Origin: Halothiobacillaceae bacterium
GTDB taxonomy: Bacteria; Pseudomonadota; Gammaproteobacteria; Halothiobacillales; Halothiobacillaceae
Reading direction: 5' to 3'
Assembly: GCA_028696185.1 (NCBI GenBank)
Contig: JAQVHL010000006.1
Span: 1-64,000 of the forward strand
DNA: 64,000 nucleotides
The notes under the pieces are model-generated. The model ran no database searches, was not told where the DNA came from, and worked only from the letters and a program-made list of their open reading frames with translations. The position numbers and the translations under genes were made by a program. The first letter of the stretch is position 1. Every line of letters begins with the position of its first letter. Of this stretch, positions 21,735 through 31,934 are shown in pieces.

Positions 21735-22550
21735 ATGAGCCTACTTACCAGCCTTGCCGCCGGCGTTGTCCTCATCGCCGGCGTTTTCTTCCTCGTCCGC
21801 CGCCTGCTGCCGGGGCGGGAGAAGCAGATTGCTCTGATCGTCGGCATCCTCAGTCTGGCGGTTTATGCGCCTTACGCCATCCTTAACTGGCGTGGGGCGG
21901 ATGAGTTCACCATGCATGTGGTGATTTTTCTTCTCACGGCCTATGTGCTCGGCTTGATCTTTGCCCGACGCCTGGACGGTGAGGCACGCCGATTCCATTG
22001 GGGGCCGGCCATCATCATTGCTTTCTTTTCTGTGATTGTCGTGATGAACGCGATTTTCGTGACGGTCGCCACCAAGGGGCTGCAGGGCGCAGCCAGTGAG
22101 GCGCTGCTTCCCGAGCCGAAGAGCGGCACCAGCGTTTCCTCGTTCTTTCCCGGCACGGTCAGTCACGACTATCACAAGAAAGAAGCGCTGTTCAATGACT
22201 ACCTGGACCGTGTGGAGCGGCAGTCCGAACGGGGCTGGCATGTCAGCAAGGGCTGGATGAGCGACCCGGTGGCGGGGGAAGCGGTGGTTCTGCGCCTGAC
22301 TGGGCGCGACAAAGGGGATACTCCGCTGGCAGGTGGGCAGGTACGTGTTGATTTCCTGCGTCCTTCCGACAAACGGCTGGATTTCTCCACAACGCTCAAG
22401 GAAGTCGAGCCGGGTATTTACGAAGCCCCGGTTACGCTGGCGCGCTCCGGGCTCTGGTTGGTCGTGATGCGCCTGCAAATCGGGAACGAGGTGCATGAAA
22501 TCCGTGCGCGTACCGATGTGCTCGCGCCGGCGTCGGAGCACGGCGGATGA
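21735..22550 (+). CDS. ccoH: FixH/CcoH family oxidase assembly protein with extra N-terminal membrane part
   Basis: The C-terminal part (about 88-271) is FixH-like: [21 protein letters not shown] membrane helix, then a periplasmic beta domain with [13 protein letters not shown] and the [11 protein letters not shown] strand. FixH proteins are usually around 150-170 residues; here about 85 N-terminal residues add three further membrane helices (about 4-24, 30-50, 58-76). It lies between ccoG and ccoI, two bases after ccoG and overlapping ccoI by four, which supports the assignment. The job of the extra helices is not known. Confidence 0.85.
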   Translation: MSLLTSLAAGVVLIAGVFFLVRRLLPGREKQIALIVGILSLAVYAPYAILNWRGADEFTMHVVIFLLTAYVLGLIFARRLDGEARRFHWGPAIIIAFFSVIVVMNAIFVTVATKGLQGAASEALLPEPKSGTSVSSFFPGTVSHDYHKKEALFNDYLDRVERQSERGWHVSKGWMSDPVAGEAVVLRLTGRDKGDTPLAGGQVRVDFLRPSDKRLDFSTTLKEVEPGIYEAPVTLARSGLWLVVMRLQIGNEVHEIRARTDVLAPASEHGG

Positions 22551-25039
22551 GTCAGGCCGCTCCCGGCCCGCTGCAACCTGGCTTCCCGTCCGACGCACCA
22601 CTGGTTTGCGACTCGCCGGAGCGGGAGGAATCGGGCTGCTACCACTGCGGCCTGCCGGTTCCACCCGGCGCGAATTATCGTGTCGAGGTGCTGGGCGAGA
22701 GCCGGTCCATGTGTTGCCCCGGCTGTGCGGCTGTGGCCCAGGCCATTGTCGATGGCGGCATGGAAGACTATTACCGCCACCGTACCGAGGTGGCCGACCG
22801 GGTCGAGACCTTGCTTCCTGCGCAGCTTGCGGAAATGGTCATCTACGATCAGCCACAGTTGCAGCGCAGCTTTGTCAGTGAGGGCCAGGAAGGTATCAAG
22901 GAAGCGGCGCTGATCCTGGAAGGCATTGTCTGTGCCGCCTGCGTGTGGCTCAGTGAAAAGCATGTGCGGGCGCTGCCTGGCGTGCTGGATTTCCGCGTCA
23001 ATTTCTCTTCCCATCGCGCTCAGCTGCGCTGGGATGATGAGCGCATCAAGCTCAGCGAGATACTGCGTGCCATTGCCGATATCGGCTACCGCGCCCATCC
23101 ATTCGATCCCGGACGCCAGGAGGCGGTGTTCAAGCGGGAACAACAGCGGGCGCTGCGCCGGCTGGCCGTTGCCGGTCTGGGCATGATGCAGGTCATGATG
23201 ATCGCCATTGCCCTGTATTCCGGCGATTACCACGGCATGGATGACGATCTACGGCATTTCTTCTGGTGGACCAGCTTCGTCATCACCATCCCTGTCATTG
23301 CGTATTCCGGCGCCACTTTTTTCAGCGGGGCATGGAAAGACCTGCGCCGGCGGCGCCTGGGCATGGATGTACCGGTCAGCCTGAGCATCCTGCTGGCCTT
23401 CGTTGGCAGCGCCTGGGCCACCTTTACCGGTCATGGGCATGTGTATTTCGATACCGTGACCATGTTTGTTTTCCTGCTGCTCACGGGCCGTTACCTGGAA
23501 ATGGTCGCTCGCCATCGGGCAGGCGAGGCAGCGGAAGCCCTGGTCAAGCTCATGCCCAGCGTGGCGACCCGGCTGGATGACGAGGGCAATGAACGGGTGA
23601 TTCCGGTGTTCGAGCTCTCGCCGGGGGATCGCGTGCGTGTGCGACCGGGCGAAACCCTCCCGGCGGACGGGGTGATTGTGGAAGGCAGTTCCAGTGTCGA
23701 CAGCTCGATCCTGACCGGCGAGAGTCTGCCGCTGCGGCGCACGGTGGGCGATGAGGTGGTCGGGGGCACGCTCAATGTCGAAAGCCCGCTGGTGGTGAGC
23801 GTCAACCGGGTCGGTCAGGACACGGTTCTTTCGTCCATCGTGCGTCTGATGGACCGTGCGCAGGCGGAAAAGCCGCACATCGGTGAGGTGGCCGACCGTG
23901 TCGCGCAGTGGTTCGTTCTGGCTCTGCTGCTGGTCACGGCCCTGATAGCCCTGGCCTGGTGGCAGGTCGATCCCGAGAAGGCCTTCTGGGTGACCATCGC
24001 CATTCTGGCCATCACCTGTCCCTGCGCGCTGTCGCTGGCTACCCCGGCGGCCCTCACCGTTGCGACCGGGCGCCTGACCCGAATGGGTTTGCTGGTGACG
24101 CGCGGTCATGCCCTGGAGACCTTTGCCGCAGTCACCCACGTGATTTTCGACAAAACGGGCACGCTCACCCAGGGACGGTTGAGCCTGAGGCAGGTCGACC
24201 CGGTTGGCGCCTTGTCGCGTGAGCATTGCGTGGTTCTGGCGGCCGCGCTGGAGCGTGCTTCCGAACATCCGATTGCCCACGCCTTGCTGGGTGCCGCCGA
24301 AGGCGAGATCCCGTCCGTGGAGCGGGCGCAGGCTGAACCGGGTAGAGGTATGGAGGGCTGGGTGGAAGGGCGCCGTCTGCGCATCGGTACGTATGCCTAT
24401 GTCAGCGAGCTGTTCGGCCCCGAGGTAACGGGCGAGGTGCTTGCCCCCCCTTTGGGGCTGCGTGTCTGGTTGGCCGATGAAGGCGGTCTTCTGGCGGGCT
24501 TTTCCTTCGATGATCCCCTGCGCGAGGAGGCAGCGTCCTGTGTGCGCGAACTGAAGTCGTCAGGCATTGAGGTCTGGCTGCTCAGCGGTGATCGTCCCGA
24601 AGCGGCGGCAGAGATCGCCGCAGAGGTGGGGGTTTCGCATTACGAAGGGGGGCTTTTGCCCCAGGACAAGCTGGATCGGCTTGCTGCCCTGCAGGCTGGC
24701 GGTGCCATCGTGGCCATGGTCGGGGACGGGGTCAATGATGCGCCGGTTCTGGCCCGCGCGCAGGTCTCCATTGCCATGGGCAAGGGCACGCCCTTGGCTC
24801 AGGCCAGTGCCGACATGGTCCTGCTTTCGGAAAATCTCTCCCAGATCCCGCTGGGGCGGCGCTATGCTGCACGCACCTTGGCTGTGGTCCGGCAGAATCT
24901 GGCTTGGGCCCTGGGCTACAACCTGATTGCCATTCCGCTGGCGGCGGCGGGGTATGTGCAGCCCTGGCTGGCCGCCATTGGCATGTCGGCCAGCTCCCTG
25001 CTGGTGGTGATGAATGCCTTGCGGCTGAAAAAGGGATAA
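22547..25039 (+). CDS. ccoI: Copper-exporting P-type ATPase CcoI (FixI type)
   Basis: CcoI supplies copper for cbb3 assembly. The 830-residue protein starts with a cysteine-rich region typical of this subfamily ([19 protein letters not shown]), then a heavy-metal-associated domain with CAAC (about 128-131), eight membrane helices, the actuator TGES, the CPC metal site in [12 protein letters not shown], the phosphorylated Asp in FDKTGT and the hinge [10 protein letters not shown]. Last of the cco run; no ccoS follows. Confidence 0.96.
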   Translation: MSQAAPGPLQPGFPSDAPLVCDSPEREESGCYHCGLPVPPGANYRVEVLGESRSMCCPGCAAVAQAIVDGGMEDYYRHRTEVADRVETLLPAQLAEMVIYDQPQLQRSFVSEGQEGIKEAALILEGIVCAACVWLSEKHVRALPGVLDFRVNFSSHRAQLRWDDERIKLSEILRAIADIGYRAHPFDPGRQEAVFKREQQRALRRLAVAGLGMMQVMMIAIALYSGDYHGMDDDLRHFFWWTSFVITIPVIAYSGATFFSGAWKDLRRRRLGMDVPVSLSILLAFVGSAWATFTGHGHVYFDTVTMFVFLLLTGRYLEMVARHRAGEAAEALVKLMPSVATRLDDEGNERVIPVFELSPGDRVRVRPGETLPADGVIVEGSSSVDSSILTGESLPLRRTVGDEVVGGTLNVESPLVVSVNRVGQDTVLSSIVRLMDRAQAEKPHIGEVADRVAQWFVLALLLVTALIALAWWQVDPEKAFWVTIAILAITCPCALSLATPAALTVATGRLTRMGLLVTRGHALETFAAVTHVIFDKTGTLTQGRLSLRQVDPVGALSREHCVVLAAALERASEHPIAHALLGAAEGEIPSVERAQAEPGRGMEGWVEGRRLRIGTYAYVSELFGPEVTGEVLAPPLGLRVWLADEGGLLAGFSFDDPLREEAASCVRELKSSGIEVWLLSGDRPEAAAEIAAEVGVSHYEGGLLPQDKLDRLAALQAGGAIVAMVGDGVNDAPVLARAQVSIAMGKGTPLAQASADMVLLSENLSQIPLGRRYAARTLAVVRQNLAWALGYNLIAIPLAAAGYVQPWLAAIGMSASSLLVVMNALRLKKG

Positions 25040-25042
25040 TTG

Positions 25043-26518
25043 ATGCATCCGCTCAAGGCGCCCGTTGCGCTGTGGCCCTATGTGGTGTTGTTCATTCTTG
25101 GATTGACGGTTTACCGTGCCTGGATTCTCGCGGGTAGCGGCCTGACCCTGTCGGTGGATGAGGCGTATTACTGGGGTTGGGCGCAGCAGCTCGACTGGGG
25201 GTATTACTCCAAGCCGCCCATGATTGCCTGGGTCATTGCCTTCACCACCGGTTTGTGTGGCGATGGCCTGCTGTGCGTCAAGCTGGGCAGTTTCATTGCC
25301 TGGCCGATCACGAGCGTGCTGCTGTACCTGATCGGTCGCCGCCTGGGGGGAGAGGTTTTCGGTGCGGTGAGCGCCGTGGTCTTTATTACCCTGCCGGGGG
25401 TGACCCTGTCGGCGGTGCTGATTTCTACCGACGTCATGTTGTTCCTCTGGTGGACGCTGGCCTTCTGGGCGCTGTTGCGTGCCCTGGAAAGCAATGCCTG
25501 GCGCGACTGGCTGCTGCTGGGGTTGGCCGGCGGTCTGGGGCTTCTGAGCAAGTACACGATGGGGGTGTTTGCCCTTTCCCTGATGCTGTACCTGTTGTGG
25601 GAACCCACCGTGCGCTCGCAATGGCGCAATCCCCGGCTCTATGCCGCCGGTATACTCGCTGCACTGATCCTGTCGCCCAATCTGTGGTGGAATCTCGCGC
25701 ATGATTTCCCCACGCTGCGTCATACGGCTGATATTTCCAATCTGGAAAACGCCGGGCTGCACTGGGATGAACTGGGCGAATTCCTGGGCGGCCAGTTTGC
25801 CGTGTTCGGCCCGTTGTTCTTCGTTTTGCTGTGGATTGCCATATCGGTCTTTTTGAGCGCTCGCGAGCCGCGCAAGCGGCTGTTGATGGCTTTTACACTG
25901 CCTTTTTTGTTCATCATCGCCCTGCAGGCACTGCTTGGACGGGCCAACGCCAACTGGGCGGCGCCGGCCTATGTGGCCGGCACGCTCCTGGTGATGCTCT
26001 GGCTGTTCGAGGGGCGGCGCGTGAAGCTCGGGCTGATCGCGCTGGGGCTGAATCTGCTGCTGATGTTCGGCGCGTATCATTTTCCGGCACTGTCGTCGGT
26101 CCTGGGCATCGAGCCGTCCAACCGCAGCGATCCGTACAAGCGGGTACGGGGTTGGGACCGTCTTGCCGCCGCGTTCGATGCCTATCGCGCGCGTTATCCG
26201 GACGCGCGTCTGCTTTCCGATGATCGGGGGCTCCTGGCGGAACTGATCTATTACGGCCAACCGCATCCGTTCGAGGCTTTCAGCTGGAACCCGAACCGTG
26301 AACTGCGCCACCACTACGATCTGAAGGCCACGCTGTCGCCGGAAGAGGGCGGACGTTTCCTGCTGGTGACCGACCGTCAGGATCCGCTTGCGGATGTGCA
26401 TGCCGCGTTCACGCAGGTGGAGCGGCTTGGCCCTCTGCATGTGGATATCCATCGGGATTACGCCCTGGATTATACCGTCTGGCTGCTTGAACGGCCGGTC
26501 GGCGCAGGGGGGCGCTGA
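25043..26518 (+). CDS. GT39-type (ArnT/PMT-like) membrane glycosyltransferase
   Basis: A 491-residue polytopic protein with about eleven membrane helices. The first periplasmic loop has DEAYYWGWAQQLDWGYYSKPP, which holds the acidic residues that are catalytic in ArnT/PMT enzymes using polyprenyl-phosphate sugars. The C-terminal soluble part is short. ATG 25043 follows AGGGA; a TTG sits directly before it. It overlaps the next gene (a PAP2 phosphatase), so they form a pair. Sugar transfer to lipid A or another envelope acceptor is likely by family; the sugar and acceptor cannot be read from the sequence. Confidence 0.85.
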   Translation: MHPLKAPVALWPYVVLFILGLTVYRAWILAGSGLTLSVDEAYYWGWAQQLDWGYYSKPPMIAWVIAFTTGLCGDGLLCVKLGSFIAWPITSVLLYLIGRRLGGEVFGAVSAVVFITLPGVTLSAVLISTDVMLFLWWTLAFWALLRALESNAWRDWLLLGLAGGLGLLSKYTMGVFALSLMLYLLWEPTVRSQWRNPRLYAAGILAALILSPNLWWNLAHDFPTLRHTADISNLENAGLHWDELGEFLGGQFAVFGPLFFVLLWIAISVFLSAREPRKRLLMAFTLPFLFIIALQALLGRANANWAAPAYVAGTLLVMLWLFEGRRVKLGLIALGLNLLLMFGAYHFPALSSVLGIEPSNRSDPYKRVRGWDRLAAAFDAYRARYPDARLLSDDRGLLAELIYYGQPHPFEAFSWNPNRELRHHYDLKATLSPEEGGRFLLVTDRQDPLADVHAAFTQVERLGPLHVDIHRDYALDYTVWLLERPVGAGGR

Positions 26519-27222
26519 TGGGGCTGTCGCGCATGCAGCGCTGGAGCCTCGTGGGGCTTCTGGGGGGGGCCACCCTGCTGTTCATGGTATGGCCGGGGCT
26601 GGATCCGGCGCTGACGGCGCTGTTTTATGATCCTGACCGGGGTGGGTTCTATCTTGAGCGCAGCACCTGGGCGCTGTTTTTCTACCACCTGGCCCGATAC
26701 CTGACGATCCTGAGTCTGCTGATCCCGCTGCTGTGGTTGCTCGCGAGTGTTCTGCCGCGCTGGCGCGGACGGGTGGGAAACCGTTGGGGCGCGATCTATT
26801 TGCTACTTGTGCTGGTGCTCGGGCCGGGGCTTGCGGTCAATTCCCTGCTCAAAGAGTACTGGGGCCGTGCGCGCCCGGAGCAGGTCGAAACTTTCGGCGG
26901 TACGAAAATTTACACGCCGGCCTGGCAAGTCAGTGATCAGTGCGAGCGCAATTGTTCCTTCGCCAGCGGCCATGCCTCGATCGGCTTCTACTGGCTGGCT
27001 TATGCCTTTGTCTTCCCGCGTCGGCGTGCGCTCTGGCTGGGCGTGGGGCTGGGGCTGGGGAGCGCGGAAAGCCTGACCCGTGTGGTGCAGGGCGGGCATT
27101 TCGCCAGCGATGTGCTGATGGCCGGTTTGATCGTCTGGCTGACCGCCGAAGGGGTGTTCCGCCTGTTGCGGCGGCGTCTGCCCGCGGCTGCGGTTTCTGA
27201 TGCCAAACACGCAAGGGAATGA
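26518..27222 (+). CDS. PAP2-family membrane phosphatase
   Basis: A 234-residue inner-membrane protein with about six helices and the three PAP2 motifs: KEYWGRARP (about 115-123), SFASGHAS (about 143-150) and RVVQGGHFASDVLMAG (about 186-201). Such enzymes remove phosphate from lipid A, undecaprenyl diphosphate or phosphatidylglycerol phosphate. Its start overlaps the GT39 stop by one base, so a common envelope-lipid modification step is a fair inference. A run of eight G residues lies near the start (26562-26569). Confidence 0.85.
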   Translation: MGLSRMQRWSLVGLLGGATLLFMVWPGLDPALTALFYDPDRGGFYLERSTWALFFYHLARYLTILSLLIPLLWLLASVLPRWRGRVGNRWGAIYLLLVLVLGPGLAVNSLLKEYWGRARPEQVETFGGTKIYTPAWQVSDQCERNCSFASGHASIGFYWLAYAFVFPRRRALWLGVGLGLGSAESLTRVVQGGHFASDVLMAGLIVWLTAEGVFRLLRRRLPAAAVSDAKHARE

Positions 27223-27280
27223 TGTTTCATCAGGACGTTGAAAACGACTTCCTGCTTTTTTCCTACGGTGAGCTGGGCGT

Positions 27281-30200
27281 TCAGGCGCCGTCCAAGCTTT
27301 CGATGATGGCGCGGTAGTCTCGCCTGGCCAGCAGCCCGTGGATCGGGCGGAGCCTTTCTTCGAGCGCTTCGGGCAATTGCAGGGCATCCAGGGTTTCCAG
27401 CAGCCTCTTGCAGGCCTGTGAGCTGCGACGGCCGGCCTGGGTGCGCAGTTCGTCGAGCAGGGCCTGGATTTCCTCGTCCGGCGCGTGGCTTCGTGTGGTT
27501 TGGGCTTCGAGGGATGATCCGCCATCCAGCAGCTGATGCAACTCGTCGGTAACCTGTTCTAGCGCCGAGCGTAAGGCGAGAAATGCCGCCTCATCGGGGG
27601 CGTGTTCGGCCTGGGCGGTGCGCTGAGCGAGTTCGCTGGCCCCGATATTGGCCGCCAATCCCTTGAGGGTGTGCAGTGTGCGGCTTATTTCTTCGTCGTC
27701 CATGCGCAGTTCCCTGCCGGCATAGTGGGTCAGGAAGTCGCGCAGGATTTTAAGATAAAGGCGGGCGTTGCCCCCCATGTGTACCAGCCCCGCCTGTGTG
27801 TCGATATGGCGAGCGTGGGCGAGTATCGGCAGTACCTCGTCCGTCCCGGCGGGCCGCGAGGGTTCGCTGACCGATGTCGATAAAGGTTCGAGGTGACGCA
27901 GGAGCACTTCATAGAGGCGCTCGACCTCAATGGGCTTGTTGAGGTGCTCGTTCATGCCGCAGGCGCGTGTGCGCTCCACGTCTTCCGGCATGGCATTGGC
28001 GGTCAGGGCGATGATGGGGGTGAGCGTGTCGCTTGCACGGATGCGGCGGGTTGCTTCGAAGCCATCCATGACCGGCATCTGCACGTCCATGAGTACCAGA
28101 TCGTAGCGCCGCTGGGCAAAGCGTTGCACCGCTTCCTCGCCGTTGCTGGCGATGTCGATATGCAGACCATGGCCGTCGAGCAGGCCCAGCACGATTTCCT
28201 GATTGATGGCATTGTCCTCGACCAGCAATAGGCGCCTGCCCGCGAGGGTGCGCAACTTTCGTGTCAGGCTGCCGCCCTGTACCGGAGGCGCCGGGCGGGC
28301 GCTGACTTCACCCAGGAAGATGCCGCTGAGGATGTCGTTGAGTACCGACGGATTGATCGGTTTTTGCAGGAAAAATCCGATGCCGGCCTCGCGAGCCTGG
28401 TGGACGATGGCTTCCTGGCGAAAGGCGCTGATCATGATGACGGTCGGCGGGCGCCGCGCGCTGCAGTGTTGCTGGATCAGGCGAGTGGTCTGAATGCCGT
28501 CGCGAACCGGCATGTTCCAGTCCATCAGGATCAGGTCGTATTGACGACGACATTCGTCGATCCGGCGCAGGGCATCCTCGCTTCCATCGGAAACCTCGGC
28601 CTCGATACCGAACTGGCGCAGCAGATTCGAGAGTACCTCGCGCCAAGTTTCGTTGTCGTCCACCACAAGCACGCGCTTGCCGTGGAAGAGGTGATGACGC
28701 TCACTGGGCTGTCCCTGCTCCTCCAGGGCGATTTCAAAGACGAATTCGCTACCCTTGCCGGCGGTGCTCTGTACCTGGATATGCCCGCCCATCAGTTCGA
28801 CGAGCTGCTTGCTGATGGCCAATCCCAGCCCGGTACCGCCAAACTTGCGTGTGGTGCTGGTGTCGGCCTGCGAGAAGGACTGGAACAGACGTCCCAGCTG
28901 TTCCGGTGTCATGCCGATGCCGGTGTCGCGCACACGGAAGCGAAAGCGTCCCGGACCGATGCGGTCGACATAGATGCCGACTTCGCCGTGCAGGGTGAAC
29001 TTGATCGCATTGTTGAGCAGGTTGGTCAGAATCTGTGACAGGCGCAGGCTGTCGCCGCGTACATGGCGGCAGATTTCCGGGCCGTAGCTGACAATCAGGT
29101 CGAGATTCTTTTCGTGCGCCTTGAGCTCGACGAGGCTGATGACATTGTCGACGGTTTTGAACAGGTCGAATTCGACCGGATCCAGGCTCAGCTTGCCGGC
29201 TTCGATCTTGGAGAAATCCAGGATGTCGTTGATGATCCCGAGCAGGGATTTTGCGGAACTGTCTATCTTGCTGATGTAATTGCGCTGTTTCTCCGTCAGC
29301 TCGGTCTGCAGTACCAGATGGCTCATGCCGATGATGCCGTTCATCGGCGTGCGGATCTCATGCGACATGTTGGCGAGGAATTCGCTTTTGGCGCGGGTGG
29401 CGAATTCGGCCTTTTCCTTGGCTTCCAGAAGTTCTGCTTCCAGGGCCATGCGCTGGGTGATGTCGCGGGAACTGATGAGTACGCGCTCGCGGTCGCTCAT
29501 CATGGCGATCGCCATACTGACGACGAGACGCCGCCCGTCCTTGACGAGACAGGTCTTGACGAAGTCCTTGATGAAGCCTTGGGCGCTGACCTCCTCCATT
29601 GCTTCACGGCTGCGTGACTTGTCCTCCTCGGCTGTGAGCATCAAGCAACTGGTGCGCAGCAGTTCCTCGCGCGTGAAGCCGGTCATTTCGAGGTAGGCGG
29701 GATTTGCATCCAGAAATGCCGTGGTATGCACATCGAGAATGGCAATGCCATCCTTGGAGGTCTTGTAGATCGCCTCGAAGGTGTCCTTCTGCTCGCGCAG
29801 CTCGCGGGTGCGGATCTCGATGTTCTGCTGCAGGGTCGCACGTTCGCGTTCCCAGGCGGCGTAGAACAGTGTGTTGTTGACCGAATTGGAGAGGTGGAAG
29901 GCCAGGGTGGAGAACATCAGGCGGTTTTGCGCGTCATCCACCGCAGCGCCTGGCGCCTGACCGTTGCCGACGATCATCAGACCGTGCGGTGCTTCCCGAT
30001 CCCCGCCAAACAGCGCCAGCACGGCTTCGCGCATCGACAGGGACTTGAGCAGCTTGTCCAGCCGTGCATCGGGCCGGGTTTCGCTGTGCATCAGGTTTTC
30101 GTCTGAGAGGCGCAGGGTTTCGATAATCTCGCCGGACAGCAGCAGGTTCACGATGCGCAGGACCATACGTTCCTGCGGGTTGTCGTAGCCACGCTGCGCC

Positions 30201-30388
30201 TGCACCTTGAACAACCCGGTGCGATCTTCGTGAATGAAGATCAGTGCTCGGGTGAAGCCCAGTTGTCCGGTGGAAAAATCCAGTGCCAGTTCGAGAATAT
30301 CCTCGACAGCGCTGCGTTCGTCGATCTGCTTCCAGTCCTGATGCAGCCGGGTGTAAAAGCCCAGGAGTTTGTCTGGTGGGAGGCTCAT
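27281..30388 (-). CDS. Hybrid sensor histidine kinase: GAF-PAS-HisKA-HATPase-REC-REC-HPt
   Basis: A 1035-residue soluble kinase; no membrane helix is visible. Order by motif: a GAF-like N-terminal domain (about 20-190), a PAS domain (about 205-320), HisKA with the phospho-His in [11 protein letters not shown] (about 345), HATPase with [11 protein letters not shown] (N box), DTGIGM and [12 protein letters not shown], a first receiver with LVVDDNE and LILMDWNMP (about 585-700), a second with [11 protein letters not shown] and [13 protein letters not shown] (about 725-840), and a C-terminal HPt with [11 protein letters not shown] (about 935). The whole phosphorelay chain is thus in one protein. 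It starts two bases after the tandem-V4R gene, so they are co-expressed. The output regulator is not certain. Confidence 0.93.
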   Translation of the reverse strand: MSLPPDKLLGFYTRLHQDWKQIDERSAVEDILELALDFSTGQLGFTRALIFIHEDRTGLFKVQAQRGYDNPQERMVLRIVNLLLSGEIIETLRLSDENLMHSETRPDARLDKLLKSLSMREAVLALFGGDREAPHGLMIVGNGQAPGAAVDDAQNRLMFSTLAFHLSNSVNNTLFYAAWERERATLQQNIEIRTRELREQKDTFEAIYKTSKDGIAILDVHTTAFLDANPAYLEMTGFTREELLRTSCLMLTAEEDKSRSREAMEEVSAQGFIKDFVKTCLVKDGRRLVVSMAIAMMSDRERVLISSRDITQRMALEAELLEAKEKAEFATRAKSEFLANMSHEIRTPMNGIIGMSHLVLQTELTEKQRNYISKIDSSAKSLLGIINDILDFSKIEAGKLSLDPVEFDLFKTVDNVISLVELKAHEKNLDLIVSYGPEICRHVRGDSLRLSQILTNLLNNAIKFTLHGEVGIYVDRIGPGRFRFRVRDTGIGMTPEQLGRLFQSFSQADTSTTRKFGGTGLGLAISKQLVELMGGHIQVQSTAGKGSEFVFEIALEEQGQPSERHHLFHGKRVLVVDDNETWREVLSNLLRQFGIEAEVSDGSEDALRRIDECRRQYDLILMDWNMPVRDGIQTTRLIQQHCSARRPPTVIMISAFRQEAIVHQAREAGIGFFLQKPINPSVLNDILSGIFLGEVSARPAPPVQGGSLTRKLRTLAGRRLLLVEDNAINQEIVLGLLDGHGLHIDIASNGEEAVQRFAQRRYDLVLMDVQMPVMDGFEATRRIRASDTLTPIIALTANAMPEDVERTRACGMNEHLNKPIEVERLYEVLLRHLEPLSTSVSEPSRPAGTDEVLPILAHARHIDTQAGLVHMGGNARLYLKILRDFLTHYAGRELRMDDEEISRTLHTLKGLAANIGASELAQRTAQAEHAPDEAAFLALRSALEQVTDELHQLLDGGSSLEAQTTRSHAPDEEIQALLDELRTQAGRRSSQACKRLLETLDALQLPEALEERLRPIHGLLARRDYRAIIESLDGA

Positions 30389-30390
30389 GT

Positions 30391-31620
30391 TCAGCGGTAG
30401 ACCTCGACTTCCAGGTAATCATCCCCGCAGGTTATGCCCCGCGTCATGCGGGTCTTGTAACCCCGTTTGGCACGGCGCATCTGGCGAAACCCTTCCTCGG
30501 TGTCGATGCGCTGGCCCTCCACCAGATCGGTGTTGTAGATCAGCTGCATCAGACCGGTAAAGCCGCCGCTGTTGGCCCAGTGGATGGGGTGGCGGCTTGG
30601 GCCGTAAAGCCGTGCGTGGCTCAGGTCTTCAAAGTCGTTGTAATTGCGGAATACGGCCCGATCCGGCGAAAGCTCGATGATCGTGTGATAACCCCAGCCC
30701 ATGGTGTTGATCAGCGAGAGCAGGCCGCGAATCCAGTCTTCCCGGCTGTGAAGGTAGGGTTTGACCGCTTGTGCCCATTCGTTGGATGTCATGATGCCGC
30801 CGTAGGTGAAGAAACCGCAGGCGTGTCCGGCTTCAAGCAGGAGCTCGCGCCCCAGGGTTTCGCCGTACTCGCCGGCGACCTCGCCCATGGCGCGCATGAA
30901 TTCAAATTGCAGGCGATTGACGTAATCGCTGTGTACGCGCACCAGATAGACGCCGAATGCCGGGATGTAACCCTCTTCATTGCCGACGAAATGGGCGTGG
31001 GCGCCCAGAAAGGCCTCGGTAACGGCGCTTTCATGTGCCCAGTTCAGGGCGTGTTTGGGGACGTCCTTGAAGCGGGTCGGCGCTTTGGCCGGGTAGGTGG
31101 CGAAATTGCCAGCACCGCGCCGGATGAGGTGAACGTTTGCCCGTTCGCCGCAGGCCATGCAGTGCGTCTGTTCGGCCTGAATTTCGGACAGCGGCACATC
31201 GAACAGGACGGCGTAGGCCGCGGCGAGATAGCCTGTGGTGTAGAAATCGACCGGGTGCGTGCTCGGACCGAACTTCATCGGCCAGGTGCGCGAGAAGAAC
31301 GACTTGACCGTGCTGAACTCGCCGCCGTCTTCGGTCATGGTGGACAGATCGATCAGTCCGTAGCCGAAAGCCTTGTAGGCGGATTCGGCCATGCGTCGCG
31401 CGGCGTCGCGGTCCAGGCCGGCACAGAGGTTTTTCAGCTGATACCAGGCCGCATCGGCGGCGGCACCAATCAGGAAGGGACGGCTGTCGATATAGTCGGC
31501 ATCGAGGATCGAGCGCTGCAGGTAGTTCATGTAGTGATGGCAGTGAAAGACCATCGCCTCACCGGCCACGTCCAGCGCATTGTGCGTCTCATCGAACTTG
31601 TAGCGGTGGATGTCAAACAT
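30391..31620 (-). CDS. Tandem V4R-like sensor protein
   Basis: A 409-residue soluble protein with no catalytic domain that I recognise. Residues about 70-165 have the shape of a V4R (4-vinyl reductase) ligand-binding domain: AFGYGLIDLS, then PVDFYTTGYLAAAY, then the closing HCMACGERANVHLI with its Cys pair. A second copy spans about 230-409: TMGWGYHTIIELS, HPIHWANSGGFTGLMQ and the closing ITCGDDYLEVEVY. V4R domains sense small hydrophobic molecules in XylR/DmpR-type regulators and related proteins. Two copies with no output domain, directly upstream of a hybrid kinase, suggest a partner sensor. The N-terminal HCHH could bind metal. The domain call rests on pattern matching by eye. Confidence 0.7.
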   Translation of the reverse strand: MFDIHRYKFDETHNALDVAGEAMVFHCHHYMNYLQRSILDADYIDSRPFLIGAAADAAWYQLKNLCAGLDRDAARRMAESAYKAFGYGLIDLSTMTEDGGEFSTVKSFFSRTWPMKFGPSTHPVDFYTTGYLAAAYAVLFDVPLSEIQAEQTHCMACGERANVHLIRRGAGNFATYPAKAPTRFKDVPKHALNWAHESAVTEAFLGAHAHFVGNEEGYIPAFGVYLVRVHSDYVNRLQFEFMRAMGEVAGEYGETLGRELLLEAGHACGFFTYGGIMTSNEWAQAVKPYLHSREDWIRGLLSLINTMGWGYHTIIELSPDRAVFRNYNDFEDLSHARLYGPSRHPIHWANSGGFTGLMQLIYNTDLVEGQRIDTEEGFRQMRRAKRGYKTRMTRGITCGDDYLEVEVYR

Positions 31621-31849
31621 GCGAGGACGCTCCCGGATACGTCTGACCTACCAGCTCCTGAGTCACGGTGAGCAGTTGGGCATACAGCGTATCGGAGACG
31701 GCAAGACTCGGCTGTTCCTCGATCATCTGTGCAGTAATGCGTTGTTCCTGGCGCAGCATTTCCGGCAGCAGGCGGATAAGTATGCGATCCACGATGCGGG
31801 CTTCGCCGTTCTCCTGGGCCCAGTCGAATAGTGGTTTGGCGTCTTGCAT
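31613..31849 (-). CDS. Small helical protein of the V4R-kinase operon
   Basis: A 78-residue acidic, largely helical protein (MQDAKPLFDWAQENGEAR at the start; LRQEQRITAQMIEEQP in the middle) with no signal peptide or membrane helix. It overlaps the V4R gene by eight bases and would be co-translated with it. I do not recognise a family. The tight overlap and clean start (AAGGT upstream) support it as a real gene, perhaps an adaptor for the sensor or the kinase. Confidence 0.65.
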   Translation of the reverse strand: MQDAKPLFDWAQENGEARIVDRILIRLLPEMLRQEQRITAQMIEEQPSLAVSDTLYAQLLTVTQELVGQTYPGASSHV

Positions 31850-31893
31850 GGCTTTTACCTTGAGGGGGCGGGCGTGCCGCGGCTATTTTATCG

Positions 31894-31917
31894 AAAAAAA
31901 AACCAGGGAGAGCCTGG
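31894..31917 (-). terminator. Intrinsic terminator after the REC-GGDEF gene
   Basis: On the minus strand CCAGG/CCTGG with loop CTCTC is followed by nine T residues. It lies 17 bases after the GGDEF gene stop and 44 before the 78-aa gene, so it separates the regulator from the V4R-kinase operon at least partly. Confidence 0.75.
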
Positions 31918-31934
31918 CGGGAGAGGCGGGTTTC

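Noticed and set aside
24560-26452. A 630-codon minus-strand frame opposite ccoI and the GT39 gene
   Set aside because: The composition (Gln, Arg, His, Pro) is that of a shadow frame, and it spans two real genes on the other strand.
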